Source: Candidatus Methanoperedens sp. (GTDB lineage: Archaea; Halobacteriota; Methanosarcinia; Methanosarcinales; Methanoperedenaceae). Taken from it: DNA of 64,000 nt. Below the pieces are notes generated by a model that was not told the origin of the DNA, did no database searches, and saw only the letters and a list, made by a program, of their open reading frames with translations. The stretch spans positions 91,913 through 155,912 of the forward strand of contig JAPZAS010000032.1 of NCBI GenBank assembly GCA_027460525.1, written 5' to 3'. A program made the position numbers and the translations under genes. Positions 51,235-60,502 of the stretch are shown in pieces (within the stretch, counting starts at the first letter, position 1; every line of letters starts with the position of its first letter).

Positions 51235-53169
51235 TCATTCCTTCCCGCCAATCCTTTCAATCGCCAGAGCCCCCAGTCGGGCAATGGTATCAAATACAAC
51301 CTTATTCTCGGGGGTAAGAATCTGCAGAGGAGCGTCGAAATGAAATCCCACAACACCCTTTACGATATCTGTCGTTTTCATAGGAAGATAGTACGCCCAT
51401 GCTTCGGGGAGCGTATCCGTACCCATGCCGGCAGGTTCGCCATTGAGCCAGACCCAGGTTGCTATACCAAGTTCTTTCGGGTTTATCTGGAATCCGTCTG
51501 TAGAAGCCCTGACCGAAATTTGTCCATTTTCAGGAAGGAAAATAGCCATATCGCATGGGAAAATTTGTCTTGTATGACGAATCATCAGGTGCAAAACCTG
51601 ATCAATGCTCTGGGCAGTGACAAGGTCCTGGCTCAATTCATATAAAGTTGTATTTCTGGACTCGCTCTGTTGAAGCTGGTGCACCTTGTATTGAAGCTTG
51701 GATGCAAGATTGCTAATTACAAAGGCAAACGCAATGAACATGAGATAAGATAAAAAATATCTTACATCAGAAACCGCAAAGCTGAAATACGGTGGAATAA
51801 AGAAATAATCAAAAATGAGAACGCTTAAGACTGCTGCAAAGATAGACGGACCTCGCCCTATGAAAATAGCGATGATCACAACGGGTAGAAGCATTAAAAA
51901 TAGTAAGTTAATCTGACCAAGAATATCTCGAAAAAGAAAACCGAATAAAGAACCAAGAATAACAGCAAGTGCGCTTATGACAAAATTTAGCGGGCTGACT
52001 ATACCTATTTTTTTCTTAGGTATAGGTTGTTCGCTCTTGCCGGCAAAAAGGAAAACATCGATATCTCTTGTGCGTACCAGGATCTTCCGGGCAAGAGTTG
52101 GAAACAATCCAAAACGCCTGGGTTTGCCCATTACGATCTTTGTCACATTATGGCTCTGTGCATAGCGGGCTATTTCTTCAGCAACATCATCCCCTTTGAC
52201 CCAAACGACACGTGCACCCAGCTTTTCAGCGAGATCCAGGGCATTTTTGAGCCATTCCCGTTCTTTATCTGAAACTTGCGCATGTTTGGCGGTTTCTACA
52301 TAGAGCGCAACACATTCCGCATTCATATCAGAGGCTATGCGAAAGGCTGAGCGGACCAGTTGCTCAGCATAAGGGCTGGCTAATACTCCTACCAGGACAC
52401 GCTCCGTAGCAGACCAGGGCCCGCCGATTGCATGGGCTCTCATGTACTGAAGCATTTTTTCATCTACGTTACCTGCCACAAGCCGCAGCGACATTTCACG
52501 CAGTGCAAGTAAATTCCCAGGCTTAAAGAAACGCTTCACAGCATTTTCTGCCATATCCTTTGCGTAAACCTTTCCTTCTTTCAATCTTTTGAGCAGCTCC
52601 TCAAAAGGAAGATCTACAAGCTTGATCTCATCAGCTAACTGGAAAAAAGTGTCCGGGATGGTTTCACTGACACGAACTCCTGTTATACGGAAAACGATAT
52701 CATTTAAACTTTCCAGATGCTGCACGTTCAGGGTTGAATATACATCAATTCCTGCGTTCAGAAGCTCCTCTACGTCCTGATAGCGCTTAACATGGCGGGA
52801 ATTAGTGGCATTCGTATGGGCTAATTCATCAACAAGGACGATTTTGGGCACGCGAGCCAGGACACCATCCAAATCCATCTCCGCAAGCTGTACGCCTTTA
52901 TATTCAGAAACAATGAGGGGAATGGTTTCCAGACCCTCCAGGAGTATTTCGGTCTCTGCCCTGCCGTGTGTTTCAACGTACCCAACAACAACATCTATTC
53001 CTTCCTGTTTACGCATTCTGGCATCAGAGAGCATGGAATAGGTTTTCCCGACACCGGGTGCGGCGCCAAAATAGATGGTCAACTTTCCACGTTTTTTGGC
53101 TGCTTCTTCCTGTTTGGCAATTGCCAGAAGAGATTCTGGTTCCGGTCTTCTTTCTTCTGTATCTGTCAT
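51235..53169 (-). CDS. KdpD-like sensor protein lacking a histidine kinase module
   Basis: The 644-residue protein contains the KdpD N-terminal P-loop domain (GAAPGVGKTYSM, then LVDELAHTN), a UspA-like domain (VLVGVLASPYAEQLV), four transmembrane helices of the DUF4118 type (about 385-485), and a GAF domain. It ends where bacterial KdpD would continue into HisKA and HATPase domains; none is present. No kdpFABC genes lie nearby. It may be a cytoplasmic K+/stress sensor without phosphotransfer. The domain order suggests bacterial ancestry. Confidence 0.9.
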   Translation of the reverse strand: MTDTEERRPEPESLLAIAKQEEAAKKRGKLTIYFGAAPGVGKTYSMLSDARMRKQEGIDVVVGYVETHGRAETEILLEGLETIPLIVSEYKGVQLAEMDLDGVLARVPKIVLVDELAHTNATNSRHVKRYQDVEELLNAGIDVYSTLNVQHLESLNDIVFRITGVRVSETIPDTFFQLADEIKLVDLPFEELLKRLKEGKVYAKDMAENAVKRFFKPGNLLALREMSLRLVAGNVDEKMLQYMRAHAIGGPWSATERVLVGVLASPYAEQLVRSAFRIASDMNAECVALYVETAKHAQVSDKEREWLKNALDLAEKLGARVVWVKGDDVAEEIARYAQSHNVTKIVMGKPRRFGLFPTLARKILVRTRDIDVFLFAGKSEQPIPKKKIGIVSPLNFVISALAVILGSLFGFLFRDILGQINLLFLMLLPVVIIAIFIGRGPSIFAAVLSVLIFDYFFIPPYFSFAVSDVRYFLSYLMFIAFAFVISNLASKLQYKVHQLQQSESRNTTLYELSQDLVTAQSIDQVLHLMIRHTRQIFPCDMAIFLPENGQISVRASTDGFQINPKELGIATWVWLNGEPAGMGTDTLPEAWAYYLPMKTTDIVKGVVGFHFDAPLQILTPENKVVFDTIARLGALAIERIGGKE

Positions 53170-53470
53170 TAAAATCTACTTCATATTATCCAGAGCAAGA
53201 TTCAATTCCAAGACATTAATACGTTGCTCTCCTAAAAATCCCAACTGCCTTTCCCTCAACGTGTTCAAGCCCAATCGCCCCGTCATTCTAAAGGCTTTCA
53301 CACCTGCTTAGCCATCAAAAACTCAACAAAGTCCGGTTAAGAATTAAACTGTTTTCAAAATTTAAAAAGATTGTATTGCCGAAGATGCACAGTCAAAAAC
53401 ATTATGTAATCAACCCATAGAATCATAAATCGCATAACTATATCACACCATAGAATTATTAAGCCAGATA
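53170..53470. other. Intergenic region, little recognised
   Basis: These 301 nt separate the KdpD-like gene from the RNase P gene. An AT-rich run at about 53340-53470 may hold the promoter for the downstream superoperon, with CATAGAATTATTAAG near 53450 as a weak candidate. Nothing else is supported. Confidence 0.5.
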
Positions 53471-54127
53471 ATGTCGCTGTTTGATGCTAAGTTTTATGAC
53501 TTTAATATCCATCCCGACCCTTCACATTCAATCACCCAGCTGGCGCTTGAGGCAAAAAGGTACGGATACTCAGGAATCGCTATCATCAACTCAGGGGTAA
53601 CAAGCAACGAGGTTTTACCTCCGAATTTTTCGATTTACATCGGGGTTGAGATCACAGGCAGACCTTCAAGAATCAGGGAAGAAATAAAAAAACACAAGAC
53701 CGGGATACTGACAGTATTGGGCGGAAATGAGGAACTGAACCGTGCCGCAGTGGAAACAGAAGGGCTTGACATTCTTTTACAGCCGGAAGAGTTCAACAAC
53801 GTGCTCGCAAAAGCAGCAGGTGATAACTCAATTGCCATCGGTTTTAACCTTGGCTCACTCACACATCGCAGGGGGGAGGCGCGCGTGCGTGAATTGATGC
53901 TCATGAGGACAAACCTCCGCCATGCACGGAAGTATCACCTTTCCATGGTTCTCACATGCAGTGCCCATTCCATTTACGACCTTCGCTCACCGAGAGAGAA
54001 GGCTGCGCTTGCTGGCTTGTTCGGGATGACACAAAAAGAAGCAGTCATGGCTATGAGCGCAACCCCTCGTGGGATTCTGAGGAGAAAATCTTCTGATTAT
54101 ATACAGGAGGGAATTGAAATAGTATGA
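53471..54127 (+). CDS. rnp3: RNase P protein component 3 (Rpp30)
   Basis: The 218-residue protein has the Rpp30 TIM-barrel pattern, with DFNIHPDPS, TGRPSRIREEI, GFNLGSLTHRRGEARVREL and SAHSIYDLRSPRE. It binds the specificity region of RNase P RNA together with Rpp21/Pop5. It begins the large RNA-processing operon and overlaps rnp2 by 4 nt. Assignment is firm. Confidence 0.94.
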   Translation: MSLFDAKFYDFNIHPDPSHSITQLALEAKRYGYSGIAIINSGVTSNEVLPPNFSIYIGVEITGRPSRIREEIKKHKTGILTVLGGNEELNRAAVETEGLDILLQPEEFNNVLAKAAGDNSIAIGFNLGSLTHRRGEARVRELMLMRTNLRHARKYHLSMVLTCSAHSIYDLRSPREKAALAGLFGMTQKEAVMAMSATPRGILRRKSSDYIQEGIEIV

Positions 54128-54486
54128 AAACCCTCCCAACCCTGCGCGATAAGAAACGGTACATTGCCTTTGAGGCTGCATGCGAGCACACAATAACCAG
54201 GCAGGAATTAATTAGCGAAATTTTAAACTCAACATGCTCATTATACGGCGATGCTGGATGCAGCGAGATCAATCCCATGCTTATGTCTTTTGATGGGAGA
54301 TATGGAATTGTTCGATGCACCCGGGAAAAAACCACTCAAGTGAGGGCATCGCTTGCCTGCATAAATAATACTAAAAGTATACGAGTTTCCATTCTGGTGC
54401 TGGGGATATCCGGAACCATCAAAGGAGCGATGGAAAAGTTTATACAAAAGACACTCATTAAAGAGTTAGAACCGAAGAAAGAATAA
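54124..54486 (+). CDS. rnp2: RNase P protein component 2 (Pop5)
   Basis: The 120-residue protein is Pop5-like, with an RRM-like fold (KRYIAFEAACEHTITRQELISEI) and a following conserved RTRVSLACI-type strand (VRASLACINNT). It forms a heterodimer with Rpp30 on RNase P RNA. The start overlaps rnp3 by 4 nt, so the two subunits are co-translated. The proteasome alpha gene follows after 58 nt. Confidence 0.93.
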   Translation: MKTLPTLRDKKRYIAFEAACEHTITRQELISEILNSTCSLYGDAGCSEINPMLMSFDGRYGIVRCTREKTTQVRASLACINNTKSIRVSILVLGISGTIKGAMEKFIQKTLIKELEPKKE

Positions 54487-54544
54487 AAAAAGAAACAATT
54501 CCATATCCATAGGAATTACGGTTTTTCACACGGAGATGATATAA

Positions 54545-55318
54545 ATGCAAATGGCACCACAGATGGGATACGACAGGGCTATAACAGTGTTCAGCCCCGA
54601 TGGAAGGTTATTTCAGGTAGAATACGCGCGGGAAGCGGTAAAGCGCGGAACAACAGCAGTAGGGGTGAAAGCAGTGGATGGAGTGGCTTTACTGGTGGAC
54701 AAGAGGATTACGAGCAAACTTTTGGAAGCGGAATCCATAGAAAAAATATTCCAGATTGATGATCATATCGGGGCAGCCACATCAGGGCTTGTGGCGGACG
54801 CCAGGGTGCTCATAGACCGCGCCCGCGTGGAATCCCAGATCAACAAAGTTACGTATGATGAACCTATCGACGTCGAGACGCTTTCCAAAAAAATCTGCGA
54901 CTTTAAACAATCATATACGCAATACGGCGGAGTAAGACCCTTTGGGACAGCTCTTCTTATCGCCGGCGTTGATGACAGCAAAGCCCGGCTTTTTGAGACA
55001 GACCCCAGCGGCGCCTTACTGGAATACAAAGCCACAGGCATCGGTTCTGGAAGGACTGAAGCGATGGAAGTCTTCGAGAAGAAATATACCAACGATATTA
55101 AATTAGAGGGGGCTATTATTCTTGGGCTCGATGCCCTTTACAGCACTGCCGAAGGGATATTCAATGCTTCGACTATTGAAGTGGGAATAATCGAGCTCTC
55201 AACCAGAAAATTCAGAAAGCTCGCTCCTTCCGAAGTGGAGAAATACGTGGAGCAGGTCGTGAAGTCGCATGCTTCTGAAGCCAAGGGAAAGGAAAAGAAA
55301 AAGAAAACTGAAGAGTGA
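54545..55318 (+). CDS. psmA: Proteasome alpha subunit
   Basis: The 257-residue protein has the alpha-subunit signature [20 protein letters not shown] and lacks the catalytic Thr. It forms the outer rings that gate the 20S particle and dock PAN-type ATPases. GGAGATGAT precedes the ATG. It sits within the archaeal RNase P/exosome superoperon, between rnp2 and SBDS, a conserved location. Its beta partner is at 1848. Confidence 0.97.
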   Translation: MQMAPQMGYDRAITVFSPDGRLFQVEYAREAVKRGTTAVGVKAVDGVALLVDKRITSKLLEAESIEKIFQIDDHIGAATSGLVADARVLIDRARVESQINKVTYDEPIDVETLSKKICDFKQSYTQYGGVRPFGTALLIAGVDDSKARLFETDPSGALLEYKATGIGSGRTEAMEVFEKKYTNDIKLEGAIILGLDALYSTAEGIFNASTIEVGIIELSTRKFRKLAPSEVEKYVEQVVKSHASEAKGKEKKKKTEE

Positions 55319-55324
55319 GCTGAA

Positions 55325-56020
55325 ATGGTCGCTCTGGATGAGTCAATAATCGCACGACTCAAGACACACGGCAAGACGTTTGAGGTTTTTGTGGAGCCTG
55401 AGGGAGCACTGGCTCTTAAAAGGGGAGAGGCTGTTAAACTTGAAAACATCCTTGCAGTCGAGGACGTGTTCCTCGACGCAAAGAACGGCGACAGACCTGC
55501 AGAGCAGGACGTTATAAGTGCCTTCGGCACCACGGACGCGATTAAGATTGCAGAAAAAATCATTCTGGAAGGAGAGCTTCACCTTACCACAGAGCAGAAG
55601 AAAAAGATCCAGGAGGAAAAAAAGAGGCGCGTAATAAATATTATCGCTCAAAATGCCATAAACCCGCAGACAAAAGCACCGCATCCCCCAGCAAGGATCG
55701 AAGCGGCTATGGATGAGGCTGGTGTGCATATTGATCCCATGAAAGAGGTGGATGAAATGGTCAGCATCACGATGAAAGCGATAAGACCGATTATCCCGAT
55801 ACGTTTTGAAGAGGTAAAGATCGCGGTGAAACTTCCGGCAGAATATGCTGCGAAAGCATACGGCAGCGTTGCAGGCTTTGGCAACCTCACAAAACAGGAA
55901 TGGCAGAACGACGGTTCATGGATAGGTGTTATAACCATCCCAGCAGGGAGACAGGACGAGCTGTACAGCCTCTTGAACAGGCTGACAAAAGGCAGTGCAG
56001 AGACTAAATTTTTAAAGTGA
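55325..56020 (+). CDS. SBDS/Sdo1 ribosome maturation protein
   Basis: The 231-residue protein has three SBDS domains: an N-terminal FYSH-like domain (ARLKTHGKTFEVFVEPEGA), a helical middle, and a C-terminal ferredoxin-like domain (GSVAGFGNLTKQEW). SBDS helps release eIF6/aIF6 from the large subunit. It lies 6 nt after psmA with GTGAG as ribosome-binding site, and just before rrp4, as in many archaea. Highly confident. Confidence 0.95.
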   Translation: MVALDESIIARLKTHGKTFEVFVEPEGALALKRGEAVKLENILAVEDVFLDAKNGDRPAEQDVISAFGTTDAIKIAEKIILEGELHLTTEQKKKIQEEKKRRVINIIAQNAINPQTKAPHPPARIEAAMDEAGVHIDPMKEVDEMVSITMKAIRPIIPIRFEEVKIAVKLPAEYAAKAYGSVAGFGNLTKQEWQNDGSWIGVITIPAGRQDELYSLLNRLTKGSAETKFLK

Positions 56021-56025
56021 TTGAA

Positions 56026-56817
56026 ATGGAAAAAAAACTAGTAATCCCAGGTGAATTTTTATCCGATGATGTAACTCTTGCAGACGAGGGTACATATGTC
56101 GAAGATGGTAAGGTATTCTCCTCAGTCTTCGGCATAGCGTCACTGAAAAACCATATAAGGGTGGTTCCGCTTTCAGGTAAATATATTCCAATCCCAGGTG
56201 ACATGATCATAGGCGTAATAACCGAAGTCTCTTTTTCGAACTGGATTGTGGATATCCGCTCGCCCTACGAGGGTTTGCTGCACATATCCGAATTCCCGAG
56301 AAGAATCGAGAGCCAGGACATGTCCAGATATCTTACTGTCGGGGATTCGATAATGGCTCTGGTAAGGGATGTAGATGCCAATATGAAAGTTGAATTGACT
56401 CTCAATGACCAGAGGTTGAGGCAGATAAAGGAAGGGCGCATTATCGAGGTCACACCTTCTAAAGTGCCCAGATTGATAGGCAGGAGCGGTTCGATGATTG
56501 CCATGCTGAAAAATGAGACAAACTGCAATATCTTTATCGGGCAGAATGGTAGGATATGGATGACGGGTAAGGACAAGGATCTGGATCTGGCTGTGAAGGC
56601 TATCTCCAAGATCGACAGAGAATCTCATATTTCAGGTCTGACTGACAGGATCATCAAGTTTTTAAAAGAAGAAAAAAGCGGGCAGGTTAAAGAACCTGAA
56701 AAAGAAGCCAAGAAAGAGATTAAGACAGAAGAACATGGTAAGGAAGAAAAATCGGAAGCAGAGCATGAAGAGGAAAAACCTGGAGGAATTCTGGACGAGC
56801 TCCTCGGGGATAAATAA
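56026..56817 (+). CDS. rrp4: Exosome RNA-binding subunit Rrp4
   Basis: The 263-residue protein has the Rrp4 NT domain, an S1 domain (PYEGLLHISEFPRRI), and a KH domain (PRLIGRSGSMIAMLKNETNC), then an acidic/Lys-rich tail ending DELLGDK. It caps the exosome and recruits RNA. ATG at 56026 is chosen because GTGAT, a fit to the 16S end, lies just upstream; GTG at 56017 is part of that site. It is followed by rrp41 and rrp42. Confidence 0.95.
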   Translation: MEKKLVIPGEFLSDDVTLADEGTYVEDGKVFSSVFGIASLKNHIRVVPLSGKYIPIPGDMIIGVITEVSFSNWIVDIRSPYEGLLHISEFPRRIESQDMSRYLTVGDSIMALVRDVDANMKVELTLNDQRLRQIKEGRIIEVTPSKVPRLIGRSGSMIAMLKNETNCNIFIGQNGRIWMTGKDKDLDLAVKAISKIDRESHISGLTDRIIKFLKEEKSGQVKEPEKEAKKEIKTEEHGKEEKSEAEHEEEKPGGILDELLGDK

Positions 56818-56865
56818 TTTACTTTTCATAATATAAAAAGAAGGAGAAAAGACAAGAGGAATTTT

Positions 56866-57597
56866 ATGAGTAAACCAGAAAAGTTGTTAGAAAACGGTAT
56901 CCGCCTTGACGGCAGAAAACCGGATGAACTAAGACCCATTAAAATCAAAGTGGGTGTTTTGAACAGAGCAGACGGCTCATGCTATTTTGAATTCGGGGGA
57001 AACAAGGTAATTGCAGCTGTTTATGGACCAAGGGAGGTTCACCCGCGTCACCAGCAGAAGTCAACCAGCGCTGTTGTAAGATACAGGTACAACATGGCAT
57101 CCTTCTCAGTTGAGGAACGCAAGCGGCCAGGTCCGGATAGGCGAAGCATTGAAGTGTCTAAGGTAAGCCGCGAAGCGCTCGAGGCTGTGATATTCGAGGA
57201 ATATTTCCCCCGCTCCGCAATCGATATCTTTGTGGAAGTGCTGCAGGCGGACGCTGGTACGAGAACAGCAGGGATTAATGCCGCTTCCATAGCTCTTGCT
57301 GATGCCGGCATACCTATGAAAAGCCTGGTCTCAGCCTGTGCTGTGGGGAAGGTAGATGATACGCTTGTTCTTGACCTGAATAAGGATGAAGATAACTACG
57401 GGCAGGCTGATATGCCCATCGCAATGACGCCAGAAGGTAAGATCACGCTGCTTCAGATGGACGGGCATCTCACCAAGGAAGAGTTCAAGGAAGGACTCGA
57501 GATGGCAAAGACCGGATGCCTTGCCATTCACGAGATGCAGAAAGCTGCGCTACTGGAGAAATACGCTTCACAGATGGAGGGTGATGTCCTTGAGTAA
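56866..57597 (+). CDS. rrp41: Exosome catalytic subunit Rrp41
   Basis: The 243-residue protein is an RNase PH-fold subunit with [19 protein letters not shown], the phosphate-binding arginine region ([13 protein letters not shown]), and the conserved Asp in [11 protein letters not shown]. Rrp41 carries the phosphorolytic active site of the archaeal exosome hexamer with Rrp42. AGAGG precedes the ATG. The end overlaps rrp42 by 14 nt. Confidence 0.97.
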   Translation: MSKPEKLLENGIRLDGRKPDELRPIKIKVGVLNRADGSCYFEFGGNKVIAAVYGPREVHPRHQQKSTSAVVRYRYNMASFSVEERKRPGPDRRSIEVSKVSREALEAVIFEEYFPRSAIDIFVEVLQADAGTRTAGINAASIALADAGIPMKSLVSACAVGKVDDTLVLDLNKDEDNYGQADMPIAMTPEGKITLLQMDGHLTKEEFKEGLEMAKTGCLAIHEMQKAALLEKYASQMEGDVLE

Positions 57598-58369
57598 CGA
57601 GGTAATGGCAGAACTCCGCAAGGATTATATCTACAACCTTATGGTTAAAGGGGAAAGAGAGGACGGGAGAGCTTTTGACCAGTACAGGGAAATAACAATC
57701 GACACCAATGTCATTGAAAAGGCTGAAGGGTCTGCACGCGTAAAACTGGGAGACACGCATCTCGTAGTCGGCGTGAAAATCCAGCCCGGCACACCGTTCC
57801 CAGATACGCCAGACCAGGGAGTGATTATCACCAACCTTGAGCTTATACCCTTAGCTTCGCCTGTATTTGAATCTGGACCTCCGAGGGAGGATGCCATCGA
57901 ACTTGCGAGGGTGGTGGACAGGGGTATCCGTGAGTCAGGAGCCATTGATCTTGCCAAGCTGTGCGTAACAGCCGGAGAGAAGGTATGGATGGTTTTCATA
58001 GACGTGCATGTACTGGACGATGGAGGGAATATTATGGATGCCGCATCGCTCGGCTCCATAGCCGCGCTGATGACAGCAAAACTGCCTGCCAAGCGCTTCG
58101 ATCTCGGCGAGGATTCGCCCCTTCCGATACGGGATGTACCTGTGGCTGTAACCGCTGTCGAGGTGGGAGGTTCAATAATGCTTGACCCATCGCTGAATGA
58201 AGCGAGCATAGCAGGGACGAAGCTTACAGTTATATCCAATCAGGATGGTTGCCTGTCCGGGATGCAGAAAAGCGGCGTACACCCCCTCACCACAGAGCAG
58301 ATAAATTATATAGTGGATATTGCAATTGAGAAAGCAAAAGAGCTAAGGCAAAAATTCCTTGAGGTATAA
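57584..58369 (+). CDS. rrp42: Exosome subunit Rrp42
   Basis: The 261-residue protein is the non-catalytic RNase PH-like partner of Rrp41, which still contributes to RNA binding. It has [27 protein letters not shown], and the conserved [14 protein letters not shown] segment. ATG at 57584 is chosen because GGAGGGTG lies immediately upstream within rrp41; the longer frame from 57521 is in rrp41 coding sequence. The rrp4-rrp41-rrp42 order is conserved in archaea. Confidence 0.96.
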   Translation: MSLSNEVMAELRKDYIYNLMVKGEREDGRAFDQYREITIDTNVIEKAEGSARVKLGDTHLVVGVKIQPGTPFPDTPDQGVIITNLELIPLASPVFESGPPREDAIELARVVDRGIRESGAIDLAKLCVTAGEKVWMVFIDVHVLDDGGNIMDAASLGSIAALMTAKLPAKRFDLGEDSPLPIRDVPVAVTAVEVGGSIMLDPSLNEASIAGTKLTVISNQDGCLSGMQKSGVHPLTTEQINYIVDIAIEKAKELRQKFLEV

Positions 58370-58371
58370 TC

Positions 58372-58668
58372 ATGGTTGAAACTACAGCGAAAGGCAGGAA
58401 ATCAAGAACAGCAGGCAGATTCGGTGTGAGATACGGCACAAAGAGCAGAAAGCTTGTGGCAGATATCGAAGAGAAAATGCGTGCTGAATATACATGTTCA
58501 AAATGCGGAGCCAAAAAAGTGAAAAGGACAGGAACAGGCATCTGGCAGTGCACCAAATGTTTGCATACTTTTGCAGGCGGGGCGTATGTGCCCCAGACTT
58601 CGGCGCACCTCACTGTGCTGAGGGCTGTCCAGGGTGAGAAAGTCGTTAGCCTGGAAGCGGAAGAATAA
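58372..58668 (+). CDS. rpl37ae: Large-subunit ribosomal protein L37Ae
   Basis: The 98-residue protein has the zinc ribbon [11 protein letters not shown], then [17 protein letters not shown] (CxxC-x14-CxxC), diagnostic for L37Ae. It lies 2 nt after rrp42 with GAGGT as ribosome-binding site. The C-terminal extension is short and acidic. Its location between the exosome and Rpo12 genes is conserved in euryarchaea. Confidence 0.95.
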   Translation: MVETTAKGRKSRTAGRFGVRYGTKSRKLVADIEEKMRAEYTCSKCGAKKVKRTGTGIWQCTKCLHTFAGGAYVPQTSAHLTVLRAVQGEKVVSLEAEE

Positions 58669-58670
58669 GC

Positions 58671-58808
58671 ATGGTCTATAAATGCACCCGCTGTAAAAGA
58701 GCCGTAGAGATCGATTACGAATACAGCGGCATCCGCTGTCCCTACTGCGGTCATAGAATACTTGTCAAGGAAAGACCAGTGGTTGTCAAACGCATCAAAG
58801 CTGAATGA
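58671..58808 (+). CDS. rpo12: RNA polymerase subunit Rpo12 (RpoP)
   Basis: This 45-residue protein starts with ATG at 58671, 2 nt after the L37Ae stop. It has the zinc motif [12 protein letters not shown] with a second CPYCGHRIL. Rpo12 is a small structural subunit of archaeal RNA polymerase at the Rpo3/Rpo10 platform. The stop overlaps the next start by 4 nt (ATGA). It is too short for most automatic gene callers. Confidence 0.95.
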   Translation: MVYKCTRCKRAVEIDYEYSGIRCPYCGHRILVKERPVVVKRIKAE

Positions 58809-59233
58809 TTATTACCACGGCGCGTAAACCTTCTTCAAAAATACGGATTTTTTGCAAGCATCTGGGCAGGTTCACTGGCTGGGAATACCTCACCCGGGGA
58901 AAAACCAGTTTATCGAGCCTGACAGATGAACCTTTTTTGCTGGTGGGAGAACATAAAGGGAATCCGGGAAGCTTTAAATTTTTTTCAAAAGGCAGATGTA
59001 TTCTCTCTATCCACGCAAATGTATCACTCGATAACGAGATAGAGGCTGGCGAAGCGCCTGCTATTGAAGGCGAGAGCCCTCTTGCCATTGCCCTGGGAAA
59101 AGCCACGGGGCTTACGATGGGTAATAGTTCGAAACGGGTTATCCATGTTAATGGCAGAATCGAATTTATTGAGAAAGGGGTACCCTGTATCATATTGACA
59201 GTGCTGGCAGTGAGAGGCGAAGGAATTGTTTGA
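58805..59233 (+). CDS. Brix-domain ribosome biogenesis protein (Imp4/Brx1-like)
   Basis: The 142-residue protein is a short archaeal Brix protein, beginning [19 protein letters not shown], with EYLTRGKTS and a conserved [11 protein letters not shown]. It binds rRNA during subunit assembly, as do eukaryotic Imp4, Rpf1 and Brx1. The start overlaps rpo12 by 4 nt. The stop lies 6 nt before the 20-bp palindrome and within the next predicted reading frame. Confidence 0.92.
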   Translation: MIITTARKPSSKIRIFCKHLGRFTGWEYLTRGKTSLSSLTDEPFLLVGEHKGNPGSFKFFSKGRCILSIHANVSLDNEIEAGEAPAIEGESPLAIALGKATGLTMGNSSKRVIHVNGRIEFIEKGVPCIILTVLAVRGEGIV

Positions 59234-60191
59234 ATCAGTCCCCGTATTTAAATACGGGGTTTTCAGGAAGGAAGAAATTAATTTCTTAAAAGCAAGAATA
59301 AGAGAGCTTGAAGAGGAAAACAGGAAACTTTCTCTCCAGCTTGAAAAAAGGGATGAAAAAGCAAAGAAAACTGTTACGACAAAACAGGAGGTTGACAGGG
59401 AATTAAACGAGGCAAGGCAGAAGCTTTCTTCGCTCGGGAATGAACTGCAAAAACTTAAACAGGAGGCTCCCCGTGAATTGAGTTTCCGATTTTCTGAGAG
59501 TTTGCCCAGGCGCAAACTGGATGAGGTTCTTTTCTTACTCGGCTCGTTGCAGTCAAAGGCTCCAACGCTTGTAACCATTTATCTTGCACGGGATGAAACA
59601 CTTAAGAATATAGAAGAGACGATAGCATCCCGGCTCGACAGTTCTGCAGCATACCTGATTGAAAAAATAGAGTCGTCAACAGGCAAGGCGATTTTTTATG
59701 ATACGGACCAGATTATAAAATTAGTGGTTATCCCGGTTTTCCCGATATCGCATTCAGAATGTGCCCTTGGCAGGCAATTTGCTCTTGAACCCCTGGAAAA
59801 AAGTCTCGATAGTGATAAGATTCTTGTGCTCAATGCCCATGCGGGAGAGACGTTTGCCGGCATAGTGGAAGCTGATGCTTTTGCGGAACATGAAATAGTA
59901 AGAAGCAGCGTTATGGGGAAGCATTCAAAAGGAGGATGGAGCCAGAAGCGCTTCCAGAGCCTTGTCGAGGAGGATGTCAAGCACCATGCGGATAAGGTGA
60001 GGACGGCGCTTGAAAAGATGATCGGGAAGCATAAGGATATACAGTATGTCATTGCTGGCGGCGAGGGTAAGTTAATTAAAATGATAATGGAGGGGTATGA
60101 TTATCCTCTGGTTATCAAGAGCATGGATGCCGGCTCGAATGCCGAACAGGTGCTCAGGGAAGCGATGGCAGTGAGGATATACGGAATTTGA
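59226..60191 (+). CDS. Vms1-like release-factor-fold (VLRF1) protein with coiled coil
   Basis: The 321-residue frame has an N-terminal coiled coil (about 18-80, heavy in Glu/Lys/Leu), a middle region (GSLQSKAPTLVTIYLARDE), and the release-factor-like domain with VMGKHSKGGWSQKRFQ, where Gln aligns with the catalytic Gln of Vms1/eRF1. Such proteins cleave peptidyl-tRNA on stalled ribosomes. The start is uncertain: TTG at 59226 overlaps brix and includes the palindrome (encoding PVFKYG), while AGGAAGGA at 59264-59271 precedes an ATT at about 59277. No ATG is suitably placed. Confidence 0.85.
   Translation: MFESVPVFKYGVFRKEEINFLKARIRELEEENRKLSLQLEKRDEKAKKTVTTKQEVDRELNEARQKLSSLGNELQKLKQEAPRELSFRFSESLPRRKLDEVLFLLGSLQSKAPTLVTIYLARDETLKNIEETIASRLDSSAAYLIEKIESSTGKAIFYDTDQIIKLVVIPVFPISHSECALGRQFALEPLEKSLDSDKILVLNAHAGETFAGIVEADAFAEHEIVRSSVMGKHSKGGWSQKRFQSLVEEDVKHHADKVRTALEKMIGKHKDIQYVIAGGEGKLIKMIMEGYDYPLVIKSMDAGSNAEQVLREAMAVRIYGI
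59240..59259. promoter_or_regulatory. 20-bp perfect palindrome, second copy
   Basis: CCCCGTATTTAAATACGGGG is identical to the core of the palindrome at 24204-24229. Here it lies 6 nt after the Brix stop and at the start of the VLRF1 reading frame. The repetition before two genes suggests a shared regulatory site or a terminator-like hairpin. Confidence 0.7.
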
Positions 60192-60256
60192 CCTGAAAAA
60201 GACGATAGAAGAATGTATATACAACAACTCCAATAATATGTTTCAAAGGGATAGAT

Positions 60257-60502
60257 ATGGAACAAAAAACGGTAATTAAGATAAACGAAGATATTTTAAA
60301 AAAGACCACCAGATGCAAAAAAGACTTTTCCTGTTTATCTGGCGAAATGGAGCTTTGCAGGGTTGAACTCTGTGTTGATAATAAAATCCATTTTATTAAA
60401 TGCGTGAGCGATGAACCCTGCAGTTACAAGATACCCTTCGGGTACTCTTTTGTGTGCATCTGCCCTGTGAGGAAAGAGCTGCATAACCGATATGGAATTT
60501 AA
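60257..60502 (+). CDS. Small Cys-rich protein of unknown function
   Basis: The 81-residue protein has eight cysteines (20, 26, 34, 39, 49, 55, 67 and 69) spaced in pairs or singles, which suggests two bound metal or iron-sulfur centres. No membrane segment is present. GGGAT precedes the ATG. It is convergent with mptE and overlaps it by 4 nt. No family is recognised; a redox or electron-carrier role is a guess from the Cys content. Confidence 0.65.
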   Translation: MEQKTVIKINEDILKKTTRCKKDFSCLSGEMELCRVELCVDNKIHFIKCVSDEPCSYKIPFGYSFVCICPVRKELHNRYGI

